In this document: positions 7,808-17,001 of the stretch, in pieces
How positions within the stretch are numbered: position 1 is the first letter of the stretch
Layout of the letters: every line of letters begins with the position of its first letter
Program-made: the position numbers and the translations under genes
Notes under the pieces: model-generated
What the model was told of the DNA's origin: nothing
The model's input: only the letters and a program-made list of their open reading frames with translations
The model's database searches: none
NCBI GenBank assembly: GCA_035515075.1
Contig: DATJBZ010000023.1
Location: 1-50,379 of the forward strand
Source: Moheibacter sp035515075
GTDB lineage: Bacteria; Bacteroidota; Bacteroidia; Flavobacteriales; Weeksellaceae
DNA: 50,379 nucleotides
Direction of reading: 5' to 3'

Positions 7808-10800
7808 TTATTTGCTGATGAATGAATGAATGGAAGTAACGACGGAATTGATTTCTTGAATGCTTTTCAAATAATTGATTTGTATATCGGTCAAAGTCTG
7901 TAAAGAATACAAAAATTCAACATAAGAAATTTCACCGCTGTTGTAGCCTAGTTTTGCTGCACGAATTAAATTTTCCGCATTGGGCAAAGCTTGTTGTTTG
8001 AAATAGTCGAATTGCAACAACTGTTGTTCATATTGGTTCAACGCATTGTTCAGCTCGGTTTTCAATTGTTTGGATTGCCATTGTGCGTTCAATTCCAAGG
8101 CTTGTTTTTGGTAGTTCAAAGCCTGAATTTTTGCTTTAGTGGCTCCAAAAGTCAAAGGAATGGCGATGCCTACTTCAAAAGAACTGAATCTTTTTTCTCT
8201 GCCATAGAATTGATCGATGCCATACCTATTGTGCATGCCGACAGAAGAGGCATTGTTGTAGCCGACCATCAAGTCAGGTAGCCCATTGGCTTTTTCAATT
8301 TTTTTGGATTGTTCAGCGATTTTGGCCTCTTGGTACAAATACTGAATGCTTGGATGGTTTTCAACTGCGTTTTCGTCCAGAACATCGCTCAAGAGCAATG
8401 GCGCATATTCTTCAGCATACAAGACCTCGAAATCTTCTTCCACTTGCATCAAGTTTTTCAATTGTTGGTAAGCATTGCGCTGGTACACTTGGTTTTGCAT
8501 GTACAGTAAGTTGATTTCTCCTTGTTTGGTTTTCGAGGTGTTTACTTCAATTTTTCCAACATCTCCGGCCTCATAACGCAAATTTGCAATCCGAATGAAA
8601 TCAGTATAAATACTGTCCAAATCGCGCAAAACTTCTGCATTGTGCTGAAGGTATTCCAATTGATAAAAATAAGATCTCACTTGTTTTTTTAATTCATTTT
8701 CTGATAATTTGAGTGTGAATTCTTGGGCTTTCATCTGTTCTTTGACCCAATCTTTTTTGGCCGAAAATAGCGTAGGAAAAGGGATGCTTTGGCTAATTTT
8801 GAAGCTATTGTCATTTTCAAATCCATCTGAATTCCCAAAGCCATAACTGAGTTCAGTTTTTGGCAATTCAAAAGCGGTTTTTTGCAAACTTTCTATGCCT
8901 TTCAAAGCCATTGATTGGGATTGAATTTCAAGATTGTTTTGCAACGCAATGGCGATCGCTTGCTCCACATCAATTTGTTGTGCTTGACTTTTCGGAATGA
9001 AACCCAAAGTAAATAACAAGAGCAAAATTGAGACAATTGTTGAATTGGGTTTTAATTTTATTTTTTCATTTTTTCTCATAAAAATTAGGTACAATAAAGG
9101 TAAAACAAATAAGGTCAAAGCTGTGGCTGTGACCAATCCGCCAATTACGACGGTGGCCAAAGGTTTCTGAACTTCTGCTCCAGCACTGCTGCTCAAAGCC
9201 ATCGGTAAAAAACCTAAACTCGCTACAGATGCGGTCATCAAAACTGGGCGCAATCGGGTTTTTGTGCCTTCAATAATTCTTGGAACAATTTCATTCCAAC
9301 CTTCTTTTTCCAAACGATTGAAAGTTGCAATCAAAACAATTCCATTCAAAACAGCTACCCCAAATAAAGCGATGAAGCCAACGCCCGCAGAAATACTGAA
9401 CGGCATGTCACGGATCAACAAGGCGAAAATTCCACCAATGGCACTCATTGGAATCGCGGTATACACCAAAATGGCTTCTTTGATCGAATGAAAAGTGAAG
9501 TACAACAACACAAAAATTAACAACAGTGCGATGGGCACCGCGATCAGCAAACGATTGGTCGCTTTCTGAAGGTTTTCAAATTGTCCACCATAAGTGAAAT
9601 AATAGCCTGTCGGCAATTTGATTTCTTCGTTCAATTTGTCTTGAATTTCATTCACAACGGAAGCGACATCTCTGTCTTGCACATTGAACCCAACATAAAT
9701 TCTTCTTTTTCCGCCTTCACGGCTGATTTGTGCAGGGCCTAATTTATAATCCACAGTAGCAATTTGTGACAAAGGAATTTGCTCCCCACTTGGGATCGGC
9801 ACAAACAAATTGCTGACATCGTCGATGGACGTTCGGTAGGTTTCATCCAAACGCACCACCAAATCAAATTTTCTTTCGTTTTCGTAAATTACACCAGCTG
9901 ATTTTCCAGCAAAAGCAGTGCTGATGATGTCATTGACGTCTTTTACATTCAAACCATAATTGGCCAAACGCACCCGATCGTATTCGATATTGATTTGAGG
10001 AAGACCAGCGACCCGTTCAACTTGTGGTGCGGTGATGCCTTCGATATTTTTGATTGCCTCATTGACTTGGTTGGCATAAAGCAACAAGGAGTCCATGTTT
10101 TCTCCAAAAATTTTGATGGCAACATCTTGTCGAATTCCCGTCATCAACTCGTTGAAACGCATTTGAATGGGTTGGTTGGCTTCGAAGAAAACGCCAGGAA
10201 TGCTCTCGAGTTTGTGCATGATTTCATCTGACAATTCATCATAGGTTTTTTTGGTTTTCCATTCTTCTTGCGGTTTTAGAATGATGATCATGTCCGAAAC
10301 TTCTGGTGGCATTGGATCTGTAGGGACTTCAGCCGAACCTGTTTTTCCAATGACCATTTTGACTTCGTCAAATTCTTTGATCAAGCGAGAAGCCTGCATC
10401 GAAGTTTCTAAACTTTGCGTGAGGGAAGTTCCTTGTGGTAAAATACAGTGAAAGGCAAAATCTCCTTCACCCAATTTTGGAAGAAATTCTCCGCCCATTT
10501 TTGAAAATAAAAACAAGCTAAAAATGAAAAGCCCAAAGGAAACCGCCACAACAATGTGTTTGATATGGATGGCTTTGACGAGCAAAGGTTGGTAGATTTT
10601 TTGTAGAAAATCAATCATTTTGTCCGAAAAATTCTTCTTGGTCACTGGTTTTTTGGACAAACACAAAGCGCTCATCATCGGTATGAAGGTAAAAGATAGG
10701 ATCAAAGCGCCCAAGATGGCAAAACCAACGGTTTGAGCCATCGGTGTAAACATTTTTCCTTCAATGCCGACCAAGGTCAAGATGGGTAAGTAAACGATCA

Positions 10801-12166
10801 AAATGATGATTTCACCAAATGCCGCACTGGTTCGGATTTTTCGGGCTGACTCATAGACTTCAATGTCCATTTCTTTTTGAGACAATTTGTGCATGGATTT
10901 TCGCAAACCCAAATGGTGCATCGTCGCTTCTACAACGATCAATGAACCATCGACAATTAAACCAAAGTCAATGGCGCCCAAACTCATCAAATTTGCGCTG
11001 ACACCAAACAAATTCATCATTCCCAAAGCAAACAGCATCGATAGAGGAATGGCCGAAGCTACAATCAATCCAGCACGTGCATTGCCCAAGAAGATGATCA
11101 AAACGAAAATCACAATCAAAGCTCCTTCGATCAAGTTTTTTTGTACCGTACTGATGGCGCGTCCCACCAAATCGGTTCGGTCCAAATACGCCTCGATAAT
11201 GACATCATCAGGCAAGGATTGTTGAATCGTTGGCAATTTGTCCTTGATTCTTTGTACTACTGCAGCGCTATTTTCGCCTTTGAGCATCATTACAATTCCA
11301 CCTACAGCATCGACTTCTCCATTGTAAGTCATCGCACCGTAACGTGTGGCATGTCCAAATTTCACTTCAGCAATGTCATTGATGAAAATCGGTACACCGC
11401 CGGTATTTTTGACAACGATATTTCCGACATCTTCCAAAGAGGATACCATGCCGACACCACGAATGAAATACGCATTGGGTTTTTTGTCAATGTAAGCACC
11501 TCCAGTATTTTCATTGTTGACTTCCAAAGCTGTGAAAACATCAGAGATGCTAATGTCGAGCGCTTTGATGCGGTTGGGGTTGATGGAAACTTCGTATTGT
11601 TTCAGCAAGCCACCAAAGCTGTTGATTTCTGCGACGCCAGGTGTCCCGTACAATTGCCGAGCAACAATCCAGTCTTGCATGGTCCGCAAATCCATGGCGG
11701 AATATTTGTCTTCACTTCCTTCTTTTGGGTGAAGAATGTATTGGTAAACTTCTCCCAAACCTGTGCTGACAGGTGCTAATTCTGGAGTTCCAATTCCTTC
11801 TGGGATTTGTTCTTCTGCTTCTTTTAATTTTTCGGAGATCAATTGTCGGGCAAAATAAATATCGACTTTTTCTTTGAAAACAACGGTAACCACAGACAAG
11901 CCAAATCGAGAAATGCTTCGAATTTCCTCTACATCTGGTAGGTTCACGATGCTCTGTTCAATTGGGAAAGTCACCAACTGTTCGACTTCTTGTCCCGCCA
12001 AAGTAGGGCTCAAAGTAATGATTTGTACTTGGTTGTTGGTGATGTCGGGTTGGGCATCAATCGGAATTTTTGTTGCGCTCCATACGCCCCAAATGATGAG
12101 TAAGAAAGTCATGAATCCGATGATGAATTTATTTTTAATGGAGAATAAGATGATTTTGTCTAACAC
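7808..12166 (-). CDS. CzcA/CusA-type RND metal pump fused to a TolC-type outer-membrane protein
   Basis: 1452 residues from a GTG start. Residues 1 to ~1035 form a complete heavy-metal RND pump: N-terminal membrane helix, two periplasmic loops, and helix 4 with the D..D..E proton-relay pattern (AIDFGLIVDG..VVEA) that marks the HME subfamily. From ~1065 onward the protein is a TolC/CzcC-like channel subunit (VEQAIAIALQNNLEI; helical hairpins; AIPLTFGATKAKIQAL). The join at ~1040-1060 is hydrophobic and ends SQAQQ, like a retained signal peptide. Such fusions occur widely in Bacteroidota. With the adaptor it forms a tripartite proton-driven metal exporter. Upstream is a small Cys/His protein of the same operon. 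Confidence 0.93.
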   Translation of the reverse strand: MLDKIILFSIKNKFIIGFMTFLLIIWGVWSATKIPIDAQPDITNNQVQIITLSPTLAGQEVEQLVTFPIEQSIVNLPDVEEIRSISRFGLSVVTVVFKEKVDIYFARQLISEKLKEAEEQIPEGIGTPELAPVSTGLGEVYQYILHPKEGSEDKYSAMDLRTMQDWIVARQLYGTPGVAEINSFGGLLKQYEVSINPNRIKALDISISDVFTALEVNNENTGGAYIDKKPNAYFIRGVGMVSSLEDVGNIVVKNTGGVPIFINDIAEVKFGHATRYGAMTYNGEVDAVGGIVMMLKGENSAAVVQRIKDKLPTIQQSLPDDVIIEAYLDRTDLVGRAISTVQKNLIEGALIVIFVLIIFLGNARAGLIVASAIPLSMLFALGMMNLFGVSANLMSLGAIDFGLIVDGSLIVVEATMHHLGLRKSMHKLSQKEMDIEVYESARKIRTSAAFGEIIILIVYLPILTLVGIEGKMFTPMAQTVGFAILGALILSFTFIPMMSALCLSKKPVTKKNFSDKMIDFLQKIYQPLLVKAIHIKHIVVAVSFGLFIFSLFLFSKMGGEFLPKLGEGDFAFHCILPQGTSLTQSLETSMQASRLIKEFDEVKMVIGKTGSAEVPTDPMPPEVSDMIIILKPQEEWKTKKTYDELSDEIMHKLESIPGVFFEANQPIQMRFNELMTGIRQDVAIKIFGENMDSLLLYANQVNEAIKNIEGITAPQVERVAGLPQINIEYDRVRLANYGLNVKDVNDIISTAFAGKSAGVIYENERKFDLVVRLDETYRTSIDDVSNLFVPIPSGEQIPLSQIATVDYKLGPAQISREGGKRRIYVGFNVQDRDVASVVNEIQDKLNEEIKLPTGYYFTYGGQFENLQKATNRLLIAVPIALLLIFVLLYFTFHSIKEAILVYTAIPMSAIGGIFALLIRDMPFSISAGVGFIALFGVAVLNGIVLIATFNRLEKEGWNEIVPRIIEGTKTRLRPVLMTASVASLGFLPMALSSSAGAEVQKPLATVVIGGLVTATALTLFVLPLLYLIFMRKNEKIKLKPNSTIVSILLLLFTLGFIPKSQAQQIDVEQAIAIALQNNLEIQSQSMALKGIESLQKTAFELPKTELSYGFGNSDGFENDNSFKISQSIPFPTLFSAKKDWVKEQMKAQEFTLKLSENELKKQVRSYFYQLEYLQHNAEVLRDLDSIYTDFIRIANLRYEAGDVGKIEVNTSKTKQGEINLLYMQNQVYQRNAYQQLKNLMQVEEDFEVLYAEEYAPLLLSDVLDENAVENHPSIQYLYQEAKIAEQSKKIEKANGLPDLMVGYNNASSVGMHNRYGIDQFYGREKRFSSFEVGIAIPLTFGATKAKIQALNYQKQALELNAQWQSKQLKTELNNALNQYEQQLLQFDYFKQQALPNAENLIRAAKLGYNSGEISYVEFLYSLQTLTDIQINYLKSIQEINSVVTSIHSFISK

Positions 12167-12275
12167 TTTTGTATTGAATTTGGGTTATAAAAAGACGAAC
12201 ACAAATGATACGAAATGCATTCAATTCTGTTAGAATTCAAGGCATCTCAATGCAATTGGCATTTGTGTGAAAGAA

Positions 12276-12614
12276 TTAGACTGTGATTTTGGGCGGTTGC
12301 CAAATGTCTTCGATGTAATTGGGGAAATCAACGCTTTTATAATGCGTCTTCGGTTTTGGAAGATCGAAGTTGTGGTGACTTTTGACGTCAAAAATATTTT
12401 TCAGCATGACAATCCCAGAAACAGCGCTGCAACAATTGCACAGGCAAAATGGACTGCAAAAGTCGTTGTTTTGTTCGTGGTCATGTTGCTCCTGTTGGGT
12501 GGTTTGTTGAGGGAAATTTTTGGTTTGAAATCCTTCTTGCTTGGACAGATCATCGCAGGGCATGATGAACAACGCCATCATGTAAAAAGCCAATATGTTT
12601 GCCAAGTATTTCAT
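12276..12614 (-). CDS. Small Cys/His-rich secreted protein of the metal-efflux operon (DUF6660-like)
   Basis: 112 residues from the ATG at 12614; an earlier in-frame ATG at 12659 would include the promoter. It has an N-terminal hydrophobic signal segment (YLANILAFYMMALFIMPC), a His/Gln-rich linker (TTQQEQHDHEQNND), a cysteine cluster (FCSPFCLCNCC) and the C-terminal IWQPPK. I recall this pattern as DUF6660 of flavobacteria. The dense Cys and His suggest metal binding in the envelope, and its place as first gene before the RND pump supports a metal-sensing or chaperone role; this is inference. It lies 109 bases before the pump gene. Confidence 0.75.
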   Translation of the reverse strand: MKYLANILAFYMMALFIMPCDDLSKQEGFQTKNFPQQTTQQEQHDHEQNNDFCSPFCLCNCCSAVSGIVMLKNIFDVKSHHNFDLPKPKTHYKSVDFPNYIEDIWQPPKITV

Positions 12615-12623
12615 AACTATTGG

Positions 12624-12631
12624 CAAATGTA
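12624..12631 (-). promoter_or_regulatory. -7 element of the metal-efflux operon
   Basis: TACATTTG on the minus strand, 9 bases before the ATG at 12614. A TTG lies 14 bases upstream, closer than usual. It would give an extremely short leader. Confidence 0.55.
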
Positions 12632-12790
12632 AAAGAAAATTCATGCAATGGGATTGCATTTGGTGAAAAATAACAAAAAATCTGATGGATGTTGGGATGG
12701 GAAGCTTAGCGGTTGAATACCTGAAAGATGGATTGAAAAAAAACGAAAAATGAAGTGAGCTAGCATAGAAGCTTTTTGAAGAAAAATGCT

Positions 12791-12798
12791 TACTTTTG
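12791..12798 (+). promoter_or_regulatory. -7 element of typA
   Basis: TACTTTTG within the 17-base sequence ATGCTTACTTTTGCACC also found before the DEAD-box helicase gene. It lies inside the apparent N-terminal extension of typA, which argues that the true start is the ATG at 12816. Confidence 0.65.
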
Positions 12799-12815
12799 CA
12801 CCTTCAAATTTTTAT

Positions 12816-14621
12816 ATGCAAAACATTCGTAACATTGCGATTATCGCACACGTTGACCACGGGAAAACCACCTTGGTTGATAAAATTTTACATTATTGTC
12901 ATACTTTCCGGGACTCCACAGAATCTGAGGGTTTGATCATGGACAACAATGATCTGGAGAGAGAAAGAGGCATTACCATTTTTTCTAAAAATGCTGCGGT
13001 CGAATACAAAGGGGTGAAAATCAATGTGATTGATACGCCAGGTCACGCGGATTTTGGAGGAGAAGTGGAACGGGTTTTAAAAATGGCTGACGGTGTGATT
13101 TTATTGGTCGATTCTTTTGAAGGGCCAATGCCACAAACGCGTTTTGTTTTGCACAAAGCTTTGCAGTTGGGCTTGAAACCATTGGTGATTGTCAATAAAG
13201 TCGACAAACCAAATTGTCGTCCAGAAGAAGTATATGAATCGGTTTTTGAATTGTTTTTTAATTTGGATGCGACTGAAGAGCAGTTGGAATTCCCGACTTT
13301 CTATGGTTCTTCCAAACAAGGTTGGTTCAACGTAGAAAACGTACCAGCAGAAGATATATCTCCTTTGTTGGACGGAATTATCGAGCACGTTCCTGCGCCG
13401 AAAGCTTCTGAAGGACATTTGCAAATGCAAATTACTTCCTTGGACTATTCTTCTTTTTTAGGAAGAATTGCGGTTGGAAAAGTGACAAGAGGTTCAATCA
13501 AAGAAGGGCAAAACGTGACTTTGGTGAAACCTGATGGAACCTTTACCAAACAAAAAGTGAAAGATTTGTTTGTTTTTGAAGGTTTGGCCAAAAAGAAAGC
13601 AACGGAAGTCAAAGCAGGAGATATTTGTGCAGTCGTTGGAATGGACAAATTTCAAATTGGAGATACGATTGCGGACATCAACCATCCAGAGGCTTTGCCA
13701 GGGATTGAAATTGATGAACCAACGATGAACATGACATTTGGGATCAACAATTCACCGTTTTTTGGAAAAGATGGAAAATTTGTGACCAGCCGCCATTTGG
13801 TGGAAAGATTGGAAGCAGAGTTGGAAAGAAATTTGGCTTTGCGCGTAGAGCCGACCAATGATTCCAATACCTATTTGGTGTACGGTCGTGGCATCATGCA
13901 CTTGTCTGTTTTGGTGGAAACCATGCGTAGAGAAGGGTATGAGTTGACTGTTGGGCAGCCACAAGTTATCATCAAAGAAATCGATGGTGAAAAATGCGAG
14001 CCGTATGAAAATTTGGTGATTGACATTCCTCAAGAATATGCGAGCAAGGCGATTGATTTGGTGACCCAGAGAAAAGGAGATTTGTTGGTCATGGAATCCA
14101 AAGGAGAAAACCAACATTTGGAATTTGAAATTCCTTCCAGAGGGTTGATCGGTATGCGTTCTCAAATGTTGACTGCCACCGCGGGTGAAGCAGTGATGGC
14201 GCATCGTTTTACTGAATACAAACCATTCAAAGGAAATATTGCAGGAAGATCTGCGGGCGTGTTGATCAGTAAAGACCAAGGAATTGCTACACCTTATTCC
14301 ATTGACAAATTGCAAGACCGTGGAAAGTTTTTCATCGATCCAGGTCAAGAGGTTTATCCAGGGATGATCGTGGGCGAAAATACACGAAACAATGATTTGG
14401 TGGTGAACATCGTTGAAGCCAAAAAATTGACCAATATGCGTGCTTCAGGAAAAGATGACTCTTCTGCCATTGCGCCAAAAATTGAAATGTCTTTGGAAGA
14501 ATGCATGGAGTACATCCAATCGGATGAGTGCATTGAAATCACGCCCAACAACATTCGTTTGAGAAAAATCTTGTTGAAAGAAGAAGATAGAAAGCGTCAA
14601 AGCAGAACTTTGGAAGGATAA
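12816..14621 (+). CDS. typA: Ribosome-associated GTPase TypA/BipA
   Basis: 601 residues from the ATG at 12816, the usual length of the family; a start at 12786 would read through the promoter element. The G1 loop AHVDHGKT is at 11-18, the switch region has RERGITI, G3 is DTPGHADF and G4 is NKVDKP. It is followed by the EF-G-like domains II, III and V and the BipA-specific C-terminal domain. TypA binds the ribosome as a GTPase and helps 50S assembly and growth under stress and cold. It is monocistronic, with a hairpin terminator shared with the convergent ilvE. Confidence 0.95.
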   Translation: MQNIRNIAIIAHVDHGKTTLVDKILHYCHTFRDSTESEGLIMDNNDLERERGITIFSKNAAVEYKGVKINVIDTPGHADFGGEVERVLKMADGVILLVDSFEGPMPQTRFVLHKALQLGLKPLVIVNKVDKPNCRPEEVYESVFELFFNLDATEEQLEFPTFYGSSKQGWFNVENVPAEDISPLLDGIIEHVPAPKASEGHLQMQITSLDYSSFLGRIAVGKVTRGSIKEGQNVTLVKPDGTFTKQKVKDLFVFEGLAKKKATEVKAGDICAVVGMDKFQIGDTIADINHPEALPGIEIDEPTMNMTFGINNSPFFGKDGKFVTSRHLVERLEAELERNLALRVEPTNDSNTYLVYGRGIMHLSVLVETMRREGYELTVGQPQVIIKEIDGEKCEPYENLVIDIPQEYASKAIDLVTQRKGDLLVMESKGENQHLEFEIPSRGLIGMRSQMLTATAGEAVMAHRFTEYKPFKGNIAGRSAGVLISKDQGIATPYSIDKLQDRGKFFIDPGQEVYPGMIVGENTRNNDLVVNIVEAKKLTNMRASGKDDSSAIAPKIEMSLEECMEYIQSDECIEITPNNIRLRKILLKEEDRKRQSRTLEG

Positions 14622-14668
14622 TGTCCATAGATAAAGAATTGAAATTGAACCTTCAATTCAACCCACAA

Positions 14669-14703
14669 AATAAGCCGGAGTCTCAATGAAATTCCGGCTT
14701 ATT
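14669..14703. terminator. Bidirectional terminator typA/ilvE
   Basis: AATAAGCCGGA at 14669-14679 and its exact complement at 14693-14703 enclose a 13-base loop, with T-rich sequence on the plus side and A-rich on the other. It separates two convergent genes. Confidence 0.8.
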
Positions 14704-14724
14704 TATTTTATATACTGCTTGAAG

Positions 14725-15792
14725 TTAAGCTTCAATCAAATGCTCTACTTTGGTTCTCCAACCGTAAGGATCTTCCCTCAATCCCATTTGGATATCGACC
14801 AATTTCTTCTTGAGCAAACTACCGAAATAATCGTTCTCTGCCAATTCAGGCAAATCCAAACGTTCGTCTCCATAACCTACCGCTACATAATTGTTAACGA
14901 CAACCGCTGTTCCTACACCGAAAACTTCTTTCAAATCTCCAGCTTTGTGCGCCTTGTACACTTCATCCACAGTGATCGGACGAACTTCTACATCGATGTT
15001 GTTGTCTTTGGCCAATTGAAGAATGCTGTCGCGTGTCACGCCATTCAAAATTCTTTCTGAAGTTGGCGCCGTCAAAAGTTTGTCACCAATTCGAACAAAA
15101 ACATTCATGGTGCCGGCTTCTTCAATCAACGTATGCGTCGCATCATCGGTCCAAACCACTTGGTCATAGCCTTCTTCGCGTGCAATGTGCGTAGGATAAA
15201 AAGAACCTGCATAGTTTCCAGCAGCTTTCGCAAAACCAACACCGCCATTGGCAGCACGGCTGTAACGATCCGCAATTTTTACTGAAAGTGGTTTGTCATA
15301 ATAGTTGGGCGCTATGGCCGTCAATATTGCAAATAAATATTCGTTGGACGAGCGGGCAGTGATGGCTTCTTCCGTCGCAAACATCACAGGTCTCAAATAC
15401 AATGACATGCCATAAGTAGAAGGCACCCAGTCACGGTCGATGTCCACCAACGCTTTCAATCCATCCATGAAAATTTCTTCAGGAATTTGAGGCATATCCA
15501 AACGCTCGGCTGATAAATTGAATCTTTCAAAGTTTTTTTCTGGTCTGAACAAGAAAACTTCATCGTTCTCCGATTTGTAAGCTTTCATTCCTTCAAAAAT
15601 CCCTTGACCGTAATGTCCAACTGAAATGGCAGGTGTAAACTCTAATTTTCCATAAGGCTTAATTATTGGCTCTCCCCATTGTCCATCTTTGTACCAACAT
15701 AGCAACATGTGGTCAGAAAAGGCAGTTCCAAAAGTTTGTATGTTAAAGACTTCAGGTGAAAACCTGGATTCTTTAATTTTTTCAATAATCAT
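14725..15792 (-). CDS. ilvE: Branched-chain amino acid aminotransferase
   Basis: 355 residues, a fold-type IV PLP aminotransferase. GQGIFEGMKAYK, YLRPVMFATEE, the catalytic lysine context GFAKAAGNYAGSF, and the PLP-phosphate segment (EAGTMNVFV; GVTRDSIL) are present. It converts leucine, isoleucine and valine and their 2-keto acids, using glutamate/2-oxoglutarate, in the cytosol. Length and motifs match the class II (bacterial/eukaryotic, 350-residue) BCATs rather than short E. coli IlvE. The -7 element TAAATTTG on the minus strand at 15822-15815 lies 23 bases before the ATG. Confidence 0.95.
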   Translation of the reverse strand: MIIEKIKESRFSPEVFNIQTFGTAFSDHMLLCWYKDGQWGEPIIKPYGKLEFTPAISVGHYGQGIFEGMKAYKSENDEVFLFRPEKNFERFNLSAERLDMPQIPEEIFMDGLKALVDIDRDWVPSTYGMSLYLRPVMFATEEAITARSSNEYLFAILTAIAPNYYDKPLSVKIADRYSRAANGGVGFAKAAGNYAGSFYPTHIAREEGYDQVVWTDDATHTLIEEAGTMNVFVRIGDKLLTAPTSERILNGVTRDSILQLAKDNNIDVEVRPITVDEVYKAHKAGDLKEVFGVGTAVVVNNYVAVGYGDERLDLPELAENDYFGSLLKKKLVDIQMGLREDPYGWRTKVEHLIEA

Positions 15793-15869
15793 AAGCTTAT
15801 TTTTTAATGAGTCGCAAATTTAACCATAATAAATAGAAAAAGCGAACTTAAGCCATCTTAAAAAATGCT

Positions 15870-15877
15870 TAAATTTG
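15870..15877 (+). promoter_or_regulatory. -7 element of mnmD
   Basis: TAAATTTG ends only 3 bases before the ATG at 15881, so transcription should begin at or next to the start codon (leaderless mRNA). No TTG at the usual distance was seen. Confidence 0.55.
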
Positions 15878-15880
15878 GGC

Positions 15881-16576
15881 ATGCTTACAAGAGAGATTGT
15901 CACTACTGAAGATGGTTCTTCAACGATTTTTTTGCCCGAATGGAACGAATCCTACCATTCAAAACATGGTGCCATTCAAGAAGCCAACCATGTGTTCATT
16001 CAAAATGGTTTGGCGTTGATGAAAGAAAAACAAGCAATTTCTATTTTGGAATTGGGCTTTGGAACAGGCTTGAATGTTTTGATGAGTGCGTTGTTTGCTA
16101 AAAACAATGAAGGGTCTTTGAGATACACCAGTTTGGAGAAATTTCCTGTTCTGGAGCAAGAGTTTTTGGGTTTAAATTATGCGGAAGCCATCCGAAAGTT
16201 GGACCCAGAAAAGGCTGTGGATTCCACACAAATGCAACAATTGTATAAGACAATCATGCAAACCGAATGGCATCATTTTCAGGAAATTCAACCCAATTTC
16301 CAATTGAAAAAGGTCGAAACGGATTTTTTTGCATTTGAATATCCGTCAGAAACTTACGATTTGGTGTATTTCGATGCGTTTGGAGCACGGGTTCAACCCG
16401 AATTGTGGACCGAAAATATGTTTGAGAAAATTTATGGTTCAATGAAAAAGGACGGAGTTTTGACGACTTATGCGTCCAATGGGAATGCAAGACGAGCGAT
16501 GATTGCAGTAGGTTTTCAAGTAGAAAAAAGACCTGGACCGCCGGGGAAAAGAGAAATGTTAATCGCCATCAAATGA
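15881..16576 (+). CDS. mnmD: tRNA wobble-uridine methyltransferase MnmD-like
   Basis: 231 residues from the ATG at 15881; a TTG two codons earlier is less likely. The N-terminus (TEDGSSTIFLPEWNESYHS..GA) and the SAM-binding loop ELGFGTGLN, with later YDLVYFDAFGARVQPELW and GVLTTYASNGNARR, match the MnmC methyltransferase-like family (DUF752/Methyltransf_30). Stand-alone versions methylate nm5(s2)U34 in tRNA to mnm5(s2)U34. The FAD oxidase half of MnmC is absent. It overlaps the Nudix gene by 4 bases (ATGA), indicating coupled translation. Confidence 0.88.
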   Translation: MLTREIVTTEDGSSTIFLPEWNESYHSKHGAIQEANHVFIQNGLALMKEKQAISILELGFGTGLNVLMSALFAKNNEGSLRYTSLEKFPVLEQEFLGLNYAEAIRKLDPEKAVDSTQMQQLYKTIMQTEWHHFQEIQPNFQLKKVETDFFAFEYPSETYDLVYFDAFGARVQPELWTENMFEKIYGSMKKDGVLTTYASNGNARRAMIAVGFQVEKRPGPPGKREMLIAIK

Positions 16577-17001
16577 TCCAAGCTTTCAACATTCGGGTGT
16601 ATGGTTTGCTGTTACACCAAGGGAAACTGTTGGTTATCCAAGAGAAATTCATGGATCAAGTCATTTATAAATTCCCAGGTGGCGGATTGGAATTTGGTGA
16701 AGGATTGCATGATTGTTTGATCCGAGAATTTAAAGAGGAATTAAATGTGAAGATTTCCATCCAAAAACATTTGTACACCCAAGAAGATTTCATAGTTTCT
16801 GCGATCCATCCTACCGAGCAAGTTTTGATGGTATATTATCTAGTGGAAACGGCTTCTTTGGACGAAATGAAAGTGGATGAAAAGGTAATTCTTTCGTTGG
16901 AGTGGAAGGATTTGGATGAAATAAAACCCGAGGACTTGAGCTTAGTGACCGAACAGAAAGTGGTGGAAATTTTATTGAATCAAAGGAAAACCATCAAATG
17001 A
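16573..17001 (+). CDS. NUDIX hydrolase
   Basis: 142 residues. The Nudix box GGGLEFGEGLHDCLIREFKEEL (split here across residues ~36-57: GGGLEFGEG then REFKEEL) supplies the metal-binding glutamates. It hydrolyses a nucleoside diphosphate linked to some other group; the substrate cannot be told. The ATG lies inside the stop of mnmD, so the two form an operon. Its 3' end overlaps the convergent unknown gene by 8 bases. Confidence 0.87.
   Translation: MIQAFNIRVYGLLLHQGKLLVIQEKFMDQVIYKFPGGGLEFGEGLHDCLIREFKEELNVKISIQKHLYTQEDFIVSAIHPTEQVLMVYYLVETASLDEMKVDEKVILSLEWKDLDEIKPEDLSLVTEQKVVEILLNQRKTIK

Noticed and set aside
11141..11779. Long plus-strand frame opposite the metal pump gene
   Set aside because: It lies entirely within the well-supported czcA reading frame and has no recognisable protein character.
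13752..14348. Long minus-strand frame opposite typA
   Set aside because: Shadow of the typA coding frame; no start signal and no family.
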